Shown here piece by piece: positions 1-5,819 of a stretch of DNA of 12,149 nt. The stretch's first letter is position 1, and every line of letters starts with the position of its first letter. The translations under genes were made by a program, and so were the position numbers. Source of the stretch: Candidatus Dormiibacterota bacterium (GTDB lineage Bacteria > Chloroflexota > Dormibacteria > Aeolococcales > Aeolococcaceae); the NCBI GenBank assembly GCA_003135255.1, contig PLAX01000163.1, positions 10,016 through 22,164 on the forward strand, read 5' to 3'. The notes under the pieces were generated by a model. The model made no database searches and was not told the DNA's origin. It saw only the letters and a list, made by a program, of their open reading frames with translations.

Positions 1-1
1 C

Positions 2-643
2 GCCGTCCTCGCCGTCGTGGTGGCCGCGCTCGGGCCCGCACTCACCGCGATCCCGACGAATGCCCTGCGCCTCGTCATCGGCACGGTCCTGCTCGTGTTC
101 GGCGTGCAGTGGCTGCGCAAAGCGGTGCTGCGCGCGGGCGGCGTGACCGCCCTGCACGACGAGGAGGCGATCTTCCAGAGGAAGCTGGCGGCAGCGCAGC
201 GGGCCGCCTCTCACCGGAGAGGCACCGTCCCGGACTGGTACGGGTTCACGCTCGCCTTCCAGGGTGTGCTCCTCGAGGGGACGGAGGTGGCATTCATCGT
301 GCTCACCTTCGGGAGCAACCAGCACGCCATCCCGCTGGCCTCGGCCGCCGCCGGGGCCGCGATCCTGGTGGTGGGCGCGGCCGGCTTTGCGGTGCGGGCA
401 CCGCTCGCCCGGGTGCCCGAGAACGCCCTGAAGTTCCTGGTCGGGGTCATGCTCACCGGGTTCGGTGCCTTCTGGGCGGCAGAGGGGGCGGGGGCGCGCT
501 GGCCGGGTTCGGACGCGGCGCTGCTCGTGCTGCTGCCTGGTATCGCGCTCCTCGGCCTGCTGCTCGTGGCCGGGCTGCGCCGGCAGAAGGGCTCCCGGGA
601 TCGCCGGACCGCGGCCGCGTCGCCCGCCCAGCAGGCGAGCTGA
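2..643 (+). CDS. Multi-pass membrane protein, COG4280-like (3' part; start lies outside the window)
   Basis: An integral membrane protein, open from the window edge, so the N-terminus is missing; 213 residues are visible. About six hydrophobic segments can be seen. A stretch reading LEGTEVAFIVLTFG sits in the middle, and the paired acidic residues in a membrane helix (EGTE) recall the EGxE-type motifs of small ion or solute transporters in the LysE-like superfamily. The sequence contains an internal repeat: PTNALRLVIGTVLLVFGVQW near the visible start and PENALKFLVGVMLTGFGAFW about 125 residues later. This means a duplicated half-domain, with the first acidic motif presumably upstream of the window. 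The tail after the last helix is basic and polar, probably cytoplasmic. The TGA overlaps the ATG of the next gene, so the two are translationally coupled. Assignment to the COG4280 group is from memory of its motif; the substrate is unknown. Confidence 0.75.
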   Translation, partial: AVLAVVVAALGPALTAIPTNALRLVIGTVLLVFGVQWLRKAVLRAGGVTALHDEEAIFQRKLAAAQRAASHRRGTVPDWYGFTLAFQGVLLEGTEVAFIVLTFGSNQHAIPLASAAAGAAILVVGAAGFAVRAPLARVPENALKFLVGVMLTGFGAFWAAEGAGARWPGSDAALLVLLPGIALLGLLLVAGLRRQKGSRDRRTAAASPAQQAS

Positions 644-849
644 TGCGCCGGAGGTTGCGCGCTCCGGCCGCGTTCGTGTACGACCTCGTCATCGGCGACG
701 ACTGGAGGGGGGCGCTCGGGCTGGCCATGGCGGTGGCCGTGACCGCAGCGATCAGCCGGACGACGTTCCCGAGTTGGTGGCTGCTGCCCACAGCGATCCT
801 CGCCCTGCTCCCGTGGAGCGTCTGGCGGACGGCGCGGCGCCGCGCCTAA
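643..849 (+). CDS. Small membrane protein of 68 residues, coupled to the upstream transporter-like gene
   Basis: A short gene starting at an ATG that shares its A with the TGA of the preceding gene (TGATG), a classic sign of translational coupling. The product has a short basic N-terminus, a conserved-looking FVYDLVIGDDWRGALG segment, then two hydrophobic stretches (about residues 25-38 and 44-58) separated by a short polar turn containing SWW, and a basic WRTARRR tail. This fits a two-helix hairpin in the membrane with both ends in the cytoplasm. My impression is that small proteins of this kind often follow COG4280-type genes, which would make it an accessory subunit; that is inference. The frame stays open upstream across the neighbouring gene, but that part is a shadow. 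No catalytic motif is visible. Confidence 0.75.
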   Translation: MRRRLRAPAAFVYDLVIGDDWRGALGLAMAVAVTAAISRTTFPSWWLLPTAILALLPWSVWRTARRRA

Positions 850-869
850 GCGCAGCTGAAAGCAGCCAT

Positions 870-903
870 GCGGCCCCCGCCGGGCCGCGGAGCTGGGCCC
901 GGC
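870..903. terminator. GC-rich hairpins in the gap between convergent genes, possible bidirectional terminator
   Basis: Two overlapping perfect inverted repeats lie between the convergent gene ends. The first pairs GCGGCCC (870-876) with GGGCCGC (882-888) around a 5-base loop. The second pairs GCCGGGCC (879-886) with GGCCCGGC (896-903) around a 9-base loop. They share bases, so only one can form at a time. Neither is followed by a real T-tract; the minus strand has only CTTTC shortly after. Position supports a terminator for both sides; the lack of a T-tract weakens it. Confidence 0.4.
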
Positions 904-938
904 TTCGGCGTCCAGATCGACGGCCTGGGCGCCGCACC

Positions 939-1907
939 TCAGACCAGGCGGCGAGCTTCCCGCGGGTCGAGGGCCACGTGGTGCTTGGTCCGGATGTCGC
1001 GCACCGTGCCGCTCTGCGCCCGCATCACCAGGCTGTGGGTCTCCGCCCACCAGTTGTGGTACTGGACGCCGCGCACCAGGCCGCCACCGGTCACCCCGGT
1101 GACCGCGACCGCGACATCCTTGCCCGGAACCAGGTCGGCGATGCCGAACTTCGCCTCCGGATCGAACCCGGCGGCACGGAGCGCCGCCGACTCCTCCTGG
1201 TTGCGCATCCAGGGCCGGCACTGCATCTCGCCACCGAGGCAGCGCAGGGCGCACGCGGCGAGGACCGCCTCGGCGGTGCCCCCGGACCCGATGAAGACGT
1301 CGATGCCGCTGCCCGGCCAGGCCGTCATCAGCGCCGCAGCGATGTCGCCGTCGCTGATGAGCACGAGCCGGCTGCCCAGCACGCGCACCCGCTCGATGAG
1401 GCTCTGGTGACGGGGGCGATCGAGCAGCATGACGGTCAGGTCCGGGACATGCACGTCCATGGCGAAAGCGATGCGGCGCAGGTTGTTCTCGGGGGTGTCG
1501 CCGATGTCGATGGCACCCCGCGCCCCGGGCCCCACCGCCAACTTGTGCATGTAGGCGCAGGGGGGCGGCGTGGCGATCCCGCCCGGCTCGGCGGCCGCGG
1601 CGATCGAGAGTGCCTGCGAGAGCCCCTTGGCGACCAGGCTCACGCCGTCGACCGAGTCGATCGCCAGGTCCACCGGGTCGCGCCCGACCCCGATGCGCCG
1701 CCCCGGGCTGAGGGGGTCGGCCACGCCGCCGGCATCGATGACGATGTGCCCGTCGAAGGGCATGCCGAGGAGGGCCTCCTCCATGGCGCGCTCCCCGACA
1801 TCGCGCGTGCTCGTCTTGTCACCGCGGCCGAGCCAGTGGCCGACGGCCAGGGCGGCGGCCTCGGTGGCGCGCAGGAGCTCGAGTCCACGGTGACGTTCGC
1901 GGCTCAA
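939..1907 (-). CDS. glpX: GlpX-family (class II fructose-1,6-bisphosphatase-like) protein with an altered active site
   Basis: The 322-residue product matches GlpX from end to end. It has the N-terminal LLRATEAAALAVGHWLGRGDK, the YMHKLAVGPGARGAIDI segment, RPRHQSLIERVR, LISDGDIAAAL, GSGGTAEAV and the C-terminal HSLVMRAQSGTVR. True GlpX enzymes use Mg2+ or Mn2+ to turn fructose-1,6-bisphosphate into fructose-6-phosphate in gluconeogenesis. Aligned by eye to E. coli GlpX, key residues differ. Asp33 falls on Arg35 (an Asp is next to it). The EGEID block (Glu57, Glu59, Asp61) reads AGGVA at 59-63. DPIEGT reads DSVDGV at 84-89. Asp85 and Glu213 equivalents are kept. Activity is therefore doubtful. 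The start is TTG; no ATG or GTG lies between it and the upstream in-frame stop. It begins 41 bases after the pyrG stop, so the two are probably co-transcribed. Family membership is firm, function is not. Confidence 0.9.
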   Translation of the reverse strand: MSRERHRGLELLRATEAAALAVGHWLGRGDKTSTRDVGERAMEEALLGMPFDGHIVIDAGGVADPLSPGRRIGVGRDPVDLAIDSVDGVSLVAKGLSQALSIAAAAEPGGIATPPPCAYMHKLAVGPGARGAIDIGDTPENNLRRIAFAMDVHVPDLTVMLLDRPRHQSLIERVRVLGSRLVLISDGDIAAALMTAWPGSGIDVFIGSGGTAEAVLAACALRCLGGEMQCRPWMRNQEESAALRAAGFDPEAKFGIADLVPGKDVAVAVTGVTGGGLVRGVQYHNWWAETHSLVMRAQSGTVRDIRTKHHVALDPREARRLV

Positions 1908-1948
1908 CCGTGCCGGCGAAACCGTGGCCGCCCGACGCTCTGCTGGGG

Positions 1949-3679
1949 TCAGGGCTCAGCCGCCTCCATGGCCGGGTCGACGCGCGACGAGAGGACGCCC
2001 CGGACGGATCCCGGGATCTCGTCGGCGACCGGCGCCGGAGCGGCGGCGGCCCCGGCGGCCTCCGCACGCGTCGCCTCGGTGTCGACGCCGGCCCGGCGGC
2101 AGACCGCGGCCATGAACTCCCGGAAGAGCGGGTGGGGCCGGCCCGGCCGCGAGCGGAACTCGGGGTGGAACTGCGACCCGACGAAGAACGGATGGTCGCG
2201 CAGCTCGATGATCTCGACCAGGCGTCCGTTCGGTGAGGTCCCGCTGTAGACGACGCCGAATTCGGCCAGGCGCTCCCGGTATTGATTGTTGAACTCAAAG
2301 CGATGGCGATGGCGCTCGTACACGACCGACTCGCCGTAGGCGACCGCGGCGTGGGTGCCCGGCTGCAGCTTGCAGGGGTAGACGCCCAGGCGCATGGTCC
2401 CGCCCTTGTTCTCGATGTCACGCTGCTCGGGGAGCAGGTCGATGACGGGGTTCGCGGTGAAGGCGTTGAACTCGGTGGAGTTGGCGTCCTCGGTGCCCAG
2501 CGCCTCGCGCGCGATGTCGATGGTGGCGCACTGCATGCCCAGACAGAGGCCGAGATAGGGCACCTGGTGGCGGCGCGCGAATCGGGATGCGAGCACCTTG
2601 CCCTCGATCCCCCGGTGGCCGAATCCGCCGGGCACCACCACGCCGTCGACACCCTCCAACCTCTCCGGGGTCATCTCCTCGGCGTTGACCCACTCCAGGT
2701 GCAGGTCGACGCCGCAGTGCACCGCAGCGTGGCGGAGCGCCTCGGCGACGCTGATGTAGGCGTCGGGCATGGCCACGTACTTGCCGACCAGGGCGACGCT
2801 CACCGCCGGCTTGGGGGCCTGGATGCGGGCCACCATCCGGCGCCAGTCGTCGAGATCAGGCGGCCCGGCCGAGATGCCCAGCAGCTCGACGATGTAATCG
2901 CCCAGCCCGGCCGCCTCGAGCATCAGCGGCACCTCGTAGATGGAGCGCGCGTCGGGAACATTGATGACCGCCCGCAGAGGAACATCGCCGAAGAGCGCGA
3001 TCTTCTCCTTCTGCCCTTCACCGATCAGACGGTCGCTGCGCGCGACGATGACGTCCGGCTGGATGCCGATGGAACGGAGCTCGTTCACCGAATGCTGGGT
3101 CGGCTTGCTCTTGAACTCCTCGCTGGCCGCGATGTAGGGGACGAGGGTCAGGTGCACGTAGCAGACATTGCTGCGGCCGATGTCGTTCTTGAACTGGCGG
3201 ATCGCCTCCAGAAAGGGCAGCGACTCGATGTCGCCCACGGTCCCGCCGACCTCGACGATCACGACATCCGGTTCAGGAAGCTCGTTTTCGGCGACCCGGA
3301 GAACGCGCTGCTTGATCTCGTTGGTGATGTGGGGAATGACCTGGACGGTGCCCCCAAGGTAATCGCCACGCCGTTCTTTGGCGATCACACTCGCGTAGAT
3401 GCGACCGGTGGTGACGTTGCTCGCCTGGGAGAGGGCGACATCGACGAAGCGCTCGTAATGGCCGAGGTCGAGGTCGGTCTCAGCCCCATCGTCGGTGACG
3501 AAGACCTCGCCGTGCTGATACGGCGACATGGTGCCGGGATCGACGTTCAGGTACGGGTCGAGCTTCTGCATCCCGACATGAAGCCCCCGAGCCTTGAGGA
3601 TCGTGCCGATGGAGGCGGCGGTGATGCCCTTGCCCAGCGAGGAGACGACACCGCCGGTCACGAACACGAACTTGGCCAT
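1949..3679 (-). CDS. pyrG: CTP synthase
   Basis: Makes CTP from UTP, ATP and glutamine, the last step of pyrimidine nucleotide synthesis, in the cytoplasm. The 576-residue product has the N-terminal synthetase domain starting KFVFVTGGVVSSLGKG (P-loop, about 3-18), then DPYLNVDPGTMSPYQHGEV and EVGGTVGDIES (143-153). The glutamine amidotransferase domain follows from about residue 292. It has the oxyanion region GGFGHRG (351-357), the nucleophile Cys379 in YLGLCLGMQ, and the His505/Glu507 pair in QFHPEF. All catalytic residues are present. Residues from about 532 to the end form an Ala/Glu-rich tail of roughly 45 residues beyond the usual end. The ATG has a GGGAGG ribosome site with a 9-base gap (3689-3694). 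It is followed closely by the glpX-family gene. Confidence 0.98.
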   Translation of the reverse strand: MAKFVFVTGGVVSSLGKGITAASIGTILKARGLHVGMQKLDPYLNVDPGTMSPYQHGEVFVTDDGAETDLDLGHYERFVDVALSQASNVTTGRIYASVIAKERRGDYLGGTVQVIPHITNEIKQRVLRVAENELPEPDVVIVEVGGTVGDIESLPFLEAIRQFKNDIGRSNVCYVHLTLVPYIAASEEFKSKPTQHSVNELRSIGIQPDVIVARSDRLIGEGQKEKIALFGDVPLRAVINVPDARSIYEVPLMLEAAGLGDYIVELLGISAGPPDLDDWRRMVARIQAPKPAVSVALVGKYVAMPDAYISVAEALRHAAVHCGVDLHLEWVNAEEMTPERLEGVDGVVVPGGFGHRGIEGKVLASRFARRHQVPYLGLCLGMQCATIDIAREALGTEDANSTEFNAFTANPVIDLLPEQRDIENKGGTMRLGVYPCKLQPGTHAAVAYGESVVYERHRHRFEFNNQYRERLAEFGVVYSGTSPNGRLVEIIELRDHPFFVGSQFHPEFRSRPGRPHPLFREFMAAVCRRAGVDTEATRAEAAGAAAAPAPVADEIPGSVRGVLSSRVDPAMEAAEP

Positions 3680-3760
3680 CGTGGAGGACCTCCCGGTGCC
3701 GTGGTTTTTCCGATGTTACCAGTTACTGATTGGGCGCGACACGCTGTTGACGACTGGAAG
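3680..3760 (-). promoter_or_regulatory. Possible pyrG promoter/leader region
   Basis: The 128-base gap upstream of pyrG contains an unusually AT-rich island for this window (about 3705-3732). On the minus strand it carries TAACAT (3713-3718) as a possible -10 box. A good -35 box at 16-18 bases is not visible. The run of five A next to it and the strong ribosome site downstream fit a short leader. I see no terminator or riboswitch fold in it. Confidence 0.25.
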
Positions 3761-3807
3761 CCTCCACTCCGCATCGGAGCGGCTGGGCCGCGCCGCCCGC
3801 CGCCTGC

Positions 3808-4434
3808 TCAGCCGGCACCCCGCGGTTCGAGGATCACCACCCGGGTCTCCTCCGCCGTCCCCATCGCCCCGGTGAGGCTGAGCTTGGGCTGGGTCGGCAG
3901 GGTCTCCTCGGTGAGCCCCATCTCCTTGGCGAACCTGTCAACGAGATCGTAGTCGCCACTACCCTCCACTCCACTGCTGCGGTAGCGGACCGGCACAACG
4001 ATGGACGGAGCGATGGCGTTCACGACCTTGGTGGCGGCCACGGCGGCGAGCGCATCCACGCCGCCGACGGGGACGGCGAGCACATCCACCCGGCCCAACT
4101 CGTCCACCTCGTCCTCGGTGAGCTGGCGGTCGAGCCTGCCCAGGGTGACGACGCAGACCTCGTCGACCTCGATGCGCATGATCGTCGTCTCGCCGGAGAC
4201 CAGCCCGTGGATGGTCACGCCACGAACCTCGAACTCCCCGGGCCCGGCCACCTCCTGCGGCTGGCCCTCGCGCAAGCGCAGCCGGTCAGGGACGGTCTCG
4301 CCGTCGGTGCGCACGATGATGTCGGGCTGCGAACGGCCGAGGCCGGGCAGCGTGGTCGCGGGCGGGTCGATGAGCACCACGACGTCGCGGCCGCGCAGGC
4401 GGAGGCAGGAAAGTCCGAGATAGGTGATCTCCAC
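3808..4434 (-). CDS. Metallo-beta-lactamase-fold protein (UlaG-like / COG2220) lacking the metal ligands
   Basis: A 208-residue cytoplasmic protein resembling the small Zn-dependent hydrolases of the Lactamase_B_3 type. Family marks are EITYLGLSCLRLRGRD at the N-terminus, AGPGEFEVRGVTIHGL (63-78), ELGRVDVLAVPVGGVDAL and IAPSIVVPVRY near 141-151. The usual metal ligands are missing. The His of LGHSCFR is Leu8. The THxHxDH region reads as VRTDGET (41-47). The HLGDLGH motif reads TLGRLDR (97-103). The His of IPMHY is Arg150. A hydrolase reaction is therefore unlikely, and a binding or structural role is more plausible (inference). I chose the GTG at 4434 because homology begins there. The frame is open 83 codons further up, but that stretch is Pro/Arg-rich shadow overlapping the neighbour's end. 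It lies between the PDZ gene and pyrG with gaps of 88 and 128 bases. Confidence 0.8.
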   Translation of the reverse strand: MEITYLGLSCLRLRGRDVVVLIDPPATTLPGLGRSQPDIIVRTDGETVPDRLRLREGQPQEVAGPGEFEVRGVTIHGLVSGETTIMRIEVDEVCVVTLGRLDRQLTEDEVDELGRVDVLAVPVGGVDALAAVAATKVVNAIAPSIVVPVRYRSSGVEGSGDYDLVDRFAKEMGLTEETLPTQPKLSLTGAMGTAEETRVVILEPRGAG

Positions 4435-4444
4435 GGTCCGAGCG

Positions 4445-4450
4445 ATCTTA
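4445..4450 (-). promoter_or_regulatory. Possible -10 box just upstream of the beta-lactamase-fold gene
   Basis: On the minus strand TAAGAT ends 10 bases before the GTG start, in otherwise very GC-rich sequence. No ribosome site is visible between them. If used, the transcript would have almost no leader. No convincing -35 box is seen, so this is weak. Confidence 0.25.
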
Positions 4451-4471
4451 GCCGGGATCGGGGTCAGGACG

Positions 4472-4508
4472 GGCCGGCCGGGGGGGCCGGGGGCGTGGGC
4501 CGCCGGCC
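4472..4508 (-). terminator. GC-rich inverted repeat after the HtrA-like gene
   Basis: GGCCGGC (4472-4478) can pair with GCCGGCC (4502-4508) around a 23-base G-rich loop, just downstream of the HtrA-like gene on the minus strand. There is no T-tract. It may be a terminator or only a product of base composition. Confidence 0.25.
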
Positions 4509-4522
4509 GATCGCGGTCCTGC

Positions 4523-5671
4523 TCAGGACGACGCGGGCGACGGCGAGCTGACCGGGCCCCCCACCTGGACCGCGATGGTCTGGGTGGTCGTCCCCCTGAC
4601 CACGGTGACCTCGGCGGTGTCGCCGGGGCTGAGTCCGAGGGAGGCGGGATCGAAGGGATGGGTGGCGTCCATGGCGATCCCATTCACCGAGGTGACGATG
4701 TCGCCCGCCTGGAGCCCGGCAGCCGCAGCCGGGCCGCCGGCGTCGACGGAGTTGATGAGGGCGCCGGGGATGGTGCCGGCCGCGGCGGCGCGAGCCGGGT
4801 CGAGGTAGCTGGAGACGACCCCGAAGGTGCCCGGGGTCTGCACCGCCCCCCCGGAGACGCTCGCGATCAGGGTCGCGGCCGCGCTCAGCGAGAGGGCGGT
4901 GACATCGGGCGGGGATGGAGCCTGGATGATCGTGTCGACGACGCCGATCAGGTCCCCGGCGGCGTTGAGCACCGGCGCCCCGTCGGCCCCGGGCTCGCTG
5001 ATGGCACCGATGCTGATCGCCCCCTGCAGGGTCGTCTGGCCGGTGGCGGTGGCGGTGGTCACCGTCACCCCCACCGCACTCACATCGCCCACGCCCACGT
5101 CCAGTCCCCCGGAGGCCGGGCGGCTGAGAGCGATCGCCTGATCGCCGACCGCCGGAGCGGAGGCGGCGAGCGGGATCGCGTCGAGATTGAGATTGGTGGC
5201 ACCGGTCACGCTCAGCACCACCAGGCCGTGGGTGGCGTCCACGCCCGCGACCACGGCATCGTAGCCCTGGCCGTCGGCGAGCCCCACCCGGAGCTGGCTG
5301 GCGCCCTCGACGGCGTGAGCGCTGGTGAGGATCAATCCATCCGACCTGACCACGACGCCATCGACGAGGCTGGCTGTCCCGTCCGCCAGCTCGGCGGCGG
5401 TCACCGGCTGCGTGGCAATGGTGACCACCGACGCCGCGTTCGCCTGGGCGAGCTGGCCGATGGTCTGGGGCCGGGTGCTCGTCGACCCGGTGATCTGCTG
5501 GTAGACGATGCGCTGGACCGGGCCGTAGTGCTGGTAGATCGACCAGGCGGCCGCTCCCCCACACAGTGCCCCGACGAGGGCGACCAGAATCCCGGCCGCG
5601 AGCACCCGCACCCGGGGGCCGGGACGGATCAGCGGCTGGACGGGCGGGGATTCCGGTGCGGTCTCTTCCAT
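4523..5671 (-). CDS. HtrA-like membrane-anchored PDZ protein, predicted inactive protease
   Basis: A 382-residue protein with the layout of a membrane-anchored HtrA/DegP protease: a cytoplasmic N-terminus of about 20 residues, one membrane helix (about 21-43), a trypsin-like domain (about 80-275) and a PDZ domain (about 283-370), all outside the cytoplasm after the helix. HtrA-type features are DGLILTSAHAVEGA, with the catalytic His kept (119), and AAGDLIGVVDT. The catalytic Asp of the usual TDLAVL motif is replaced by Gly149 in DATHGLVVL. The GNSGGP serine motif reads GADGAP, with Asp230 in place of Ser. Two of three catalytic residues are gone, so cleavage is not expected; peptide binding through PDZ may remain. 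I prefer the ATG at 5671, since it is preceded by GCGGGG and gives a sensible N-terminus; an ATG 17 codons upstream is possible. It follows the UPF0182 gene, a pairing seen elsewhere with PDZ proteins. Confidence 0.85.
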   Translation of the reverse strand: MEETAPESPPVQPLIRPGPRVRVLAAGILVALVGALCGGAAAWSIYQHYGPVQRIVYQQITGSTSTRPQTIGQLAQANAASVVTIATQPVTAAELADGTASLVDGVVVRSDGLILTSAHAVEGASQLRVGLADGQGYDAVVAGVDATHGLVVLSVTGATNLNLDAIPLAASAPAVGDQAIALSRPASGGLDVGVGDVSAVGVTVTTATATGQTTLQGAISIGAISEPGADGAPVLNAAGDLIGVVDTIIQAPSPPDVTALSLSAAATLIASVSGGAVQTPGTFGVVSSYLDPARAAAAGTIPGALINSVDAGGPAAAAGLQAGDIVTSVNGIAMDATHPFDPASLGLSPGDTAEVTVVRGTTTQTIAVQVGGPVSSPSPASS

Positions 5672-5738
5672 CGACCCCGCAGGGTACGCCACCGGAGGGC
5701 GGCCATTCGCCACCCTACGCATCCTGCGCGCGCGCGGC

Positions 5739-5763
5739 GCGCCTCGACCCCGCCTCGAGGCGC
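5739..5763 (-). terminator. Hairpin downstream of the UPF0182 gene
   Basis: A perfect 9-base inverted repeat, GCGCCTCGA (5739-5747) and TCGAGGCGC (5755-5763), with a 7-base loop. It sits in the 147-base gap between the UPF0182 stop and the next start. It has no T-tract and is followed by alternating GC. It could end transcription of the UPF0182 gene or act as an mRNA stability hairpin. Confidence 0.35.
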
Positions 5764-5774
5764 CCTCAATGGCG

Positions 5775-5819
5775 GCCCCTGCCGCGAACCTCCCCGGCCC
5801 GGCTGCGCCTGGCAGGGGC
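5775..5819 (-). terminator. Second hairpin abutting the UPF0182 stop codon
   Basis: GCCCCTGCC (5775-5783) pairs perfectly with GGCAGGGGC (5811-5819), a 9-base stem with a 27-base loop that itself contains CCGG-type self-complementarity. The stem touches the last base of the UPF0182 stop codon. With the hairpin at 5739-5763 it forms a tandem pair. No T-tract follows. Confidence 0.35.

Noticed and set aside
109..642. Upstream extension of the 68-residue protein's frame across the transporter-like gene
   Set aside because: The extended part is Arg/Gly-rich and out of frame with the real membrane protein; the overlap start at 643 explains the gene.
1908..1948. Possible promoter between pyrG and the glpX-family gene
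   Set aside because: The 41-base gap has no -10-like or AT-rich stretch; co-transcription with pyrG is simpler.
465..2249. Long plus-strand open frame opposite the glpX-family gene
   Set aside because: Composition is Arg/Ala/Gly/Pro/His-rich with no family resemblance; it runs antisense to a clear GlpX homologue and across a convergent gap. High GC keeps such frames open by chance.
2282..3952. Long plus-strand open frame opposite pyrG
   Set aside because: It mirrors the codons of an unmistakable CTP synthase and reads as Asp/His/Val-rich antisense sequence without domains.
4516..4529. Palindrome GTCCTG-CT-CAGGAC over the stop codon of the HtrA-like gene
   Set aside because: A 2-base spacer is too tight to form a hairpin loop without opening the stem, and no operator role is suggested by position.
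4435..4683. N-terminal extension of the beta-lactamase-fold protein by 83 codons
   Set aside because: The extension is Pro/Arg/Ser-rich, overlaps the 3' end of the HtrA-like gene in another frame, and family similarity starts only at the GTG at 4434.
5672..5722. 17-codon N-terminal extension of the HtrA-like protein
   Set aside because: The upstream ATG has GCAGG directly against it, too close for a normal ribosome site, and the extra residues carry no family feature. It remains possible.
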